DNA of 6,249 bases from contig JAPULM010000409.1 in NCBI GenBank assembly GCA_027294925.1, positions 1 to 6,249 on the forward strand. Direction: 5' to 3'. This document shows positions 4,943 through 6,249 of the stretch, piece by piece (positions within the stretch are counted from its first letter, which is position 1; each line of letters begins with the position of its first letter). The position numbers were made by a program, and so were the translations under genes. The notes beneath the pieces were generated by a model. It made no database searches and was not told where the DNA came from. It saw only the letters and a list, made by a program, of their open reading frames with translations. This DNA is from a bacterium. Its GTDB lineage: Bacteria; Tectomicrobia; Entotheonellia; Entotheonellales; Entotheonellaceae.

Positions 4943-5152
4943 GATGTTGAACTGAAGGTTGACCCTGGAAGCTGAACAACCGGACTGGCAGTCGTTGGGA
5001 AATTCCAGAACGGCCGTGTTGTGTTGTGGGGTGCAAATCTGACGCATCGGGGCCTTAAAATTCGGGATGCACTTACCAAACGGAGGGCACTGCGTCGAGG
5101 TCGCAGAAATCGCAAGACGCGGTATCGGCCGGCAAGGTTCAATAACGGATAG
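4943..5152 (+). pseudogene. iscB: IscB fragment (RuvC-I and arginine-rich bridge region)
   Basis: The plus strand reads DVELKVDPGS, a TGA stop (4973-4975), then TTGLAVVGKFQNG, VVLWGANLTHRGLKIRDAL, RRALRRGRRNRKTRYR and PARFNN, with a second stop at 5150-5152. K(L/V)DPGSxTTGLA is the RuvC-I motif with its catalytic Asp, and xRRALRRGRRxRKTRYRxxRFxN is the RRXRR bridge-helix segment of IscB, the RNA-guided HNH nuclease of IS200/IS605-type elements. The in-frame TGA replaces the residue between GS and TT, which a single C-to-T change of CGA (Arg) would explain. The N-terminal PLMP domain, the HNH insertion and RuvC-II/III are missing, and so is the upstream omega-RNA region, since TPR coding DNA begins by about 4930. 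A weak continuation (CGC ACG...CTG CCA CCC near 5190-5213, cf. RTRPxGWLPPSL) may exist after a short insertion. It is a relic and not active. Confidence 0.8.
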
Positions 5153-5507
5153 GAAGTATAAAGCCACTTTTTCGTCGTACCACCCCTGCCGCACGCCCCG
5201 CCGGCCCCTGCCACCCGGTCTCCTCCGCAATCTCTAGCACCTCCACAACTACCTGCCGACGCTCTGCCAGCAATTTCTGCCAACTGGCGATGTGGTCATG
5301 CGCTGGCTTTGGCTTGTAGTGCGTGTGCCAGATGCGGGTGTTCTCCCAATTCAGCGCATCCTTGTTCAGGAAGAAATGCTGCTTCATACGGTGCCCAAAG
5401 GTACGGCCACTAAGTGATAGGTTGTCGATGTGCGGCTGCTGCCATTCCCATAGCTGGGGCGGGGCATATTCGTAATTGGTGATGATGAGACGGTAGACGC
5501 GGAGCAT
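5139..5507 (-). CDS. unrecognised 122-aa ORF, possibly a gene fragment
   Basis: The frame starts at ATG 5507 (MLRVYRLIITNYEYAPPQLW) and stays protein-like to about 5218, with a helical charged stretch SWQKLLAERRQVVVEVLEIA. The last ~25 residues (GWQGPAGRAAGVVRRKSGF and on) look like read-through into non-coding DNA and overlap the IscB relic on the other strand. Upstream of the ATG the frame is open to a TGA at 5550-5552 with plausible residues (KAIYLDLKNHTS), but no good ribosome-binding site or start is seen, so the 5' end may be lost. It is rich in Trp, His and aromatic residues. No signal peptide, membrane helix or known motif is visible and I assign no function. Confidence 0.4.
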   Translation of the reverse strand: MLRVYRLIITNYEYAPPQLWEWQQPHIDNLSLSGRTFGHRMKQHFFLNKDALNWENTRIWHTHYKPKPAHDHIASWQKLLAERRQVVVEVLEIAEETGWQGPAGRAAGVVRRKSGFILPIRY

Positions 5508-5769
5508 GGATGTGTGGTTCTTCAGGTCGAGGTAAATCGCCTTGCAGGGTCATCATGGCTTACCGGATCGCCTTGGTCGCCTGGATTTTAACGGTCTCCA
5601 ATTGTGGTTGGCATAAAAATTGCGGCACTTTTCACGAGACGGCAAAAGTAGTAAACAGTTTGTTTTGCAAAACCTAGTATACCGCTGAGTTTGAGTCAAC
5701 AAATTGTCAACTGGAATTTGAAAGGTGCCAAAATTGCGTTCTGAAAGTCAAGGTATGACTCCCATGACA
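5508..5769. other. intergenic stretch with a palindrome and a possible sigma-54 site
   Basis: No convincing gene is seen. The stretch contains the perfect 12-bp palindrome GTTTTGCAAAAC (5662-5673), a duplicated TCAAC (around 5696-5712) and a -24/-12-like element (5609-5623). It ends at the left target duplication of the MITE. It probably holds the upstream region of the exported-protein gene that begins at 6048. Confidence 0.45.
5609..5623 (+). promoter_or_regulatory. possible sigma-54 promoter
   Basis: TGGCATAAAAATTGC keeps TGGCA and TTGC with the GG and GC dinucleotides in exact RpoN spacing; the CG after TGGCA is TA here, and the base after TTGC is G. It points towards the gene starting at 6048, about 425 bp away, with the MITE in between. 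The match is good but not unique enough to be sure. Confidence 0.35.
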
Positions 5770-5900
5770 CAGGGCTATTCAGTTTTCAGCTATGAGCAAC
5801 CGACTGACCCCTTGAATTGGTCAAATAGCCGGTTGCGAGCGCCTTTTGGTAGGTTGAAATGTCCGCTTTGACTCTAAATCTGGAAAACTGAATAGCCCTG
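5770..5900. mobile_element. 131-bp MITE-like element with perfect 18-bp terminal inverted repeats
   Basis: CAGGGCTATTCAGTTTTC (5770-5787) and its exact reverse complement (5883-5900) bound a 131-bp element with no ORF. It is flanked by CCCATGACA (5761-5769) and CCGATGACA (5901-5909), an 8/9 match that reads as a 9-bp target duplication with one later mutation. Inside, GCAACCG/CGGTTGC (5796-5802 with 5830-5836) and TGACC/GGTCA (5805-5809 with 5819-5823) form a nested hairpin. Such elements are moved in trans by a transposase that recognises the same ends; 9-bp duplications occur in several families (for example IS4 and ISAs1 types), and I cannot say which. The IS4 relic at 3169-3540 shows no copy of these ends. 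Confidence 0.8.
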
Positions 5901-6047
5901 CCGATGACAAGTGGTGTCCGGATGGAACAAGCCACAAGCGTCCTACACGCTTATGCTCAGAGACAAGCCTACGGGAGAATCACCTTAGGCCTCCCAGGTG
6001 TCAGAATCCAGACGAATGATGTCAAGATTTATGCAAGGAGCTTGCGC

Positions 6048-6249
6048 GTGGTGAACAAGCTACTCGGTCTTCTATTGCTAGGTTCCCTAACAACTATTGG
6101 ATGGGCGTATAACGATGCCCTAGCCGAGCCGCAATCCGACTTTACAACGTTTAGTCTTGAGGAATTGCTGCAGGCTGATCTCATTACGCTCAATGTTTTG
6201 GGGACCCATACCCATTTTGCCGGGGAATGGATGCTCGGCTATCAGTATA
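6048..6249 (+). CDS. exported, probably outer-membrane, protein (5' end only)
   Basis: The frame runs off the right edge. GTG 6048 has AGGAG (6036-6040) 7 nt upstream and is my preferred start; TTG 6042 and GTG 6051 are alternatives, and the frame is open back to ATG 5922 without good coding character. The N-terminus has a basic start, a hydrophobic core (LLGLLLLGSLTTIGWAY) and a likely cleavage after ALA, so it is a Sec signal peptide. The mature part begins FTTFSLEELLQADLITLNVL, similar to the SLEELL segment that precedes the plug or barrel of many outer-membrane proteins, then GTHTHFAGEWMLGYQY. A GxHxHxxGEWMxxYxY start is one I associate with a family of outer-membrane beta-barrel proteins often found near metal-resistance genes. 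Only about 67 codons are visible, so the role remains open. Confidence 0.65.
   Translation, partial: MVNKLLGLLLLGSLTTIGWAYNDALAEPQSDFTTFSLEELLQADLITLNVLGTHTHFAGEWMLGYQY

Noticed and set aside
4930..5230. First 100 residues of the 474-aa minus-strand TPR frame
   Set aside because: TPR-type homology starts only near 4924; the upstream part is the reverse strand of an IscB fragment and of non-coding DNA.
1..6249. CRISPR array or complete defence system
   Set aside because: No regularly spaced repeats, and IscB is only a fragment without its omega RNA or HNH domain.

Overview
The window reads as a patch of bacterial accessory DNA built largely from broken pieces of genes. The host is Gram-negative: the right edge carries the start of an exported, probably outer-membrane, protein, and there is a PilZ-type c-di-GMP receptor, a TPR/ABC-binding-protein pair and an IS4-family remnant. 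A pseudomonadote or Nitrospirota-like host is my guess; the sequence does not settle it.

Left part (1-1250): a minus-strand terminator (165-199) closes a minus-strand relic made of a short unrecognised gene (341-697) that runs, in another frame, into the last ~35 codons of a radC gene (229-335). This relic abuts, around 700-720, a plus-strand gene tail (719-1060) with one membrane helix and a small soluble domain. A 61-codon ORF overlaps the end of that tail. A diverged direct duplication (1065-1176 and 1220-1320) and a second minus-strand terminator-like hairpin follow.

Middle part (1250-3170): a gene-free stretch with nested inverted repeats (1331-1446) leads to a small XRE-type repressor gene. 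Its promoter is covered by two 18-bp palindromes whose centres are 32 bp apart. The homology to the repressor family begins upstream of the only ATG. Next comes an intact gene for a zinc-ribbon plus PilZ protein (2004-2552). Then about 600 bp hold no convincing gene, but do contain a near-perfect sigma-54 promoter (2666-2680) and several inverted repeats.

Right part (3170-6249): on the minus strand lie the C-terminal third of an IS4-family transposase, an ABC substrate-binding protein gene whose middle is deleted, and the TPR tail of a large ATPase/cyclase-type regulator. The last two are coupled by a TAATG overlap. Antisense to the false 5' end of the TPR frame is a plus-strand fragment of IscB (4943-5152), the RNA-guided nuclease ancestor of Cas9. 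It keeps RuvC-I and the arginine-rich bridge region and has one in-frame stop. An unrecognised minus-strand ORF follows. A 131-bp MITE with perfect 18-bp ends and an 8/9-matching 9-bp target duplication (5770-5900) sits between a possible sigma-54 promoter and the start of the exported protein at 6048.

The main message is repeated insertion and deletion: at least five gene fragments, one MITE and one IS relic in 6.2 kb. Only the PilZ gene, the XRE gene (with a start-codon problem) and the right-edge gene look functional. I did not find a complete novel system. The best leads are the IscB relic, the MITE, the twin operators and the orphan sigma-54 promoter.
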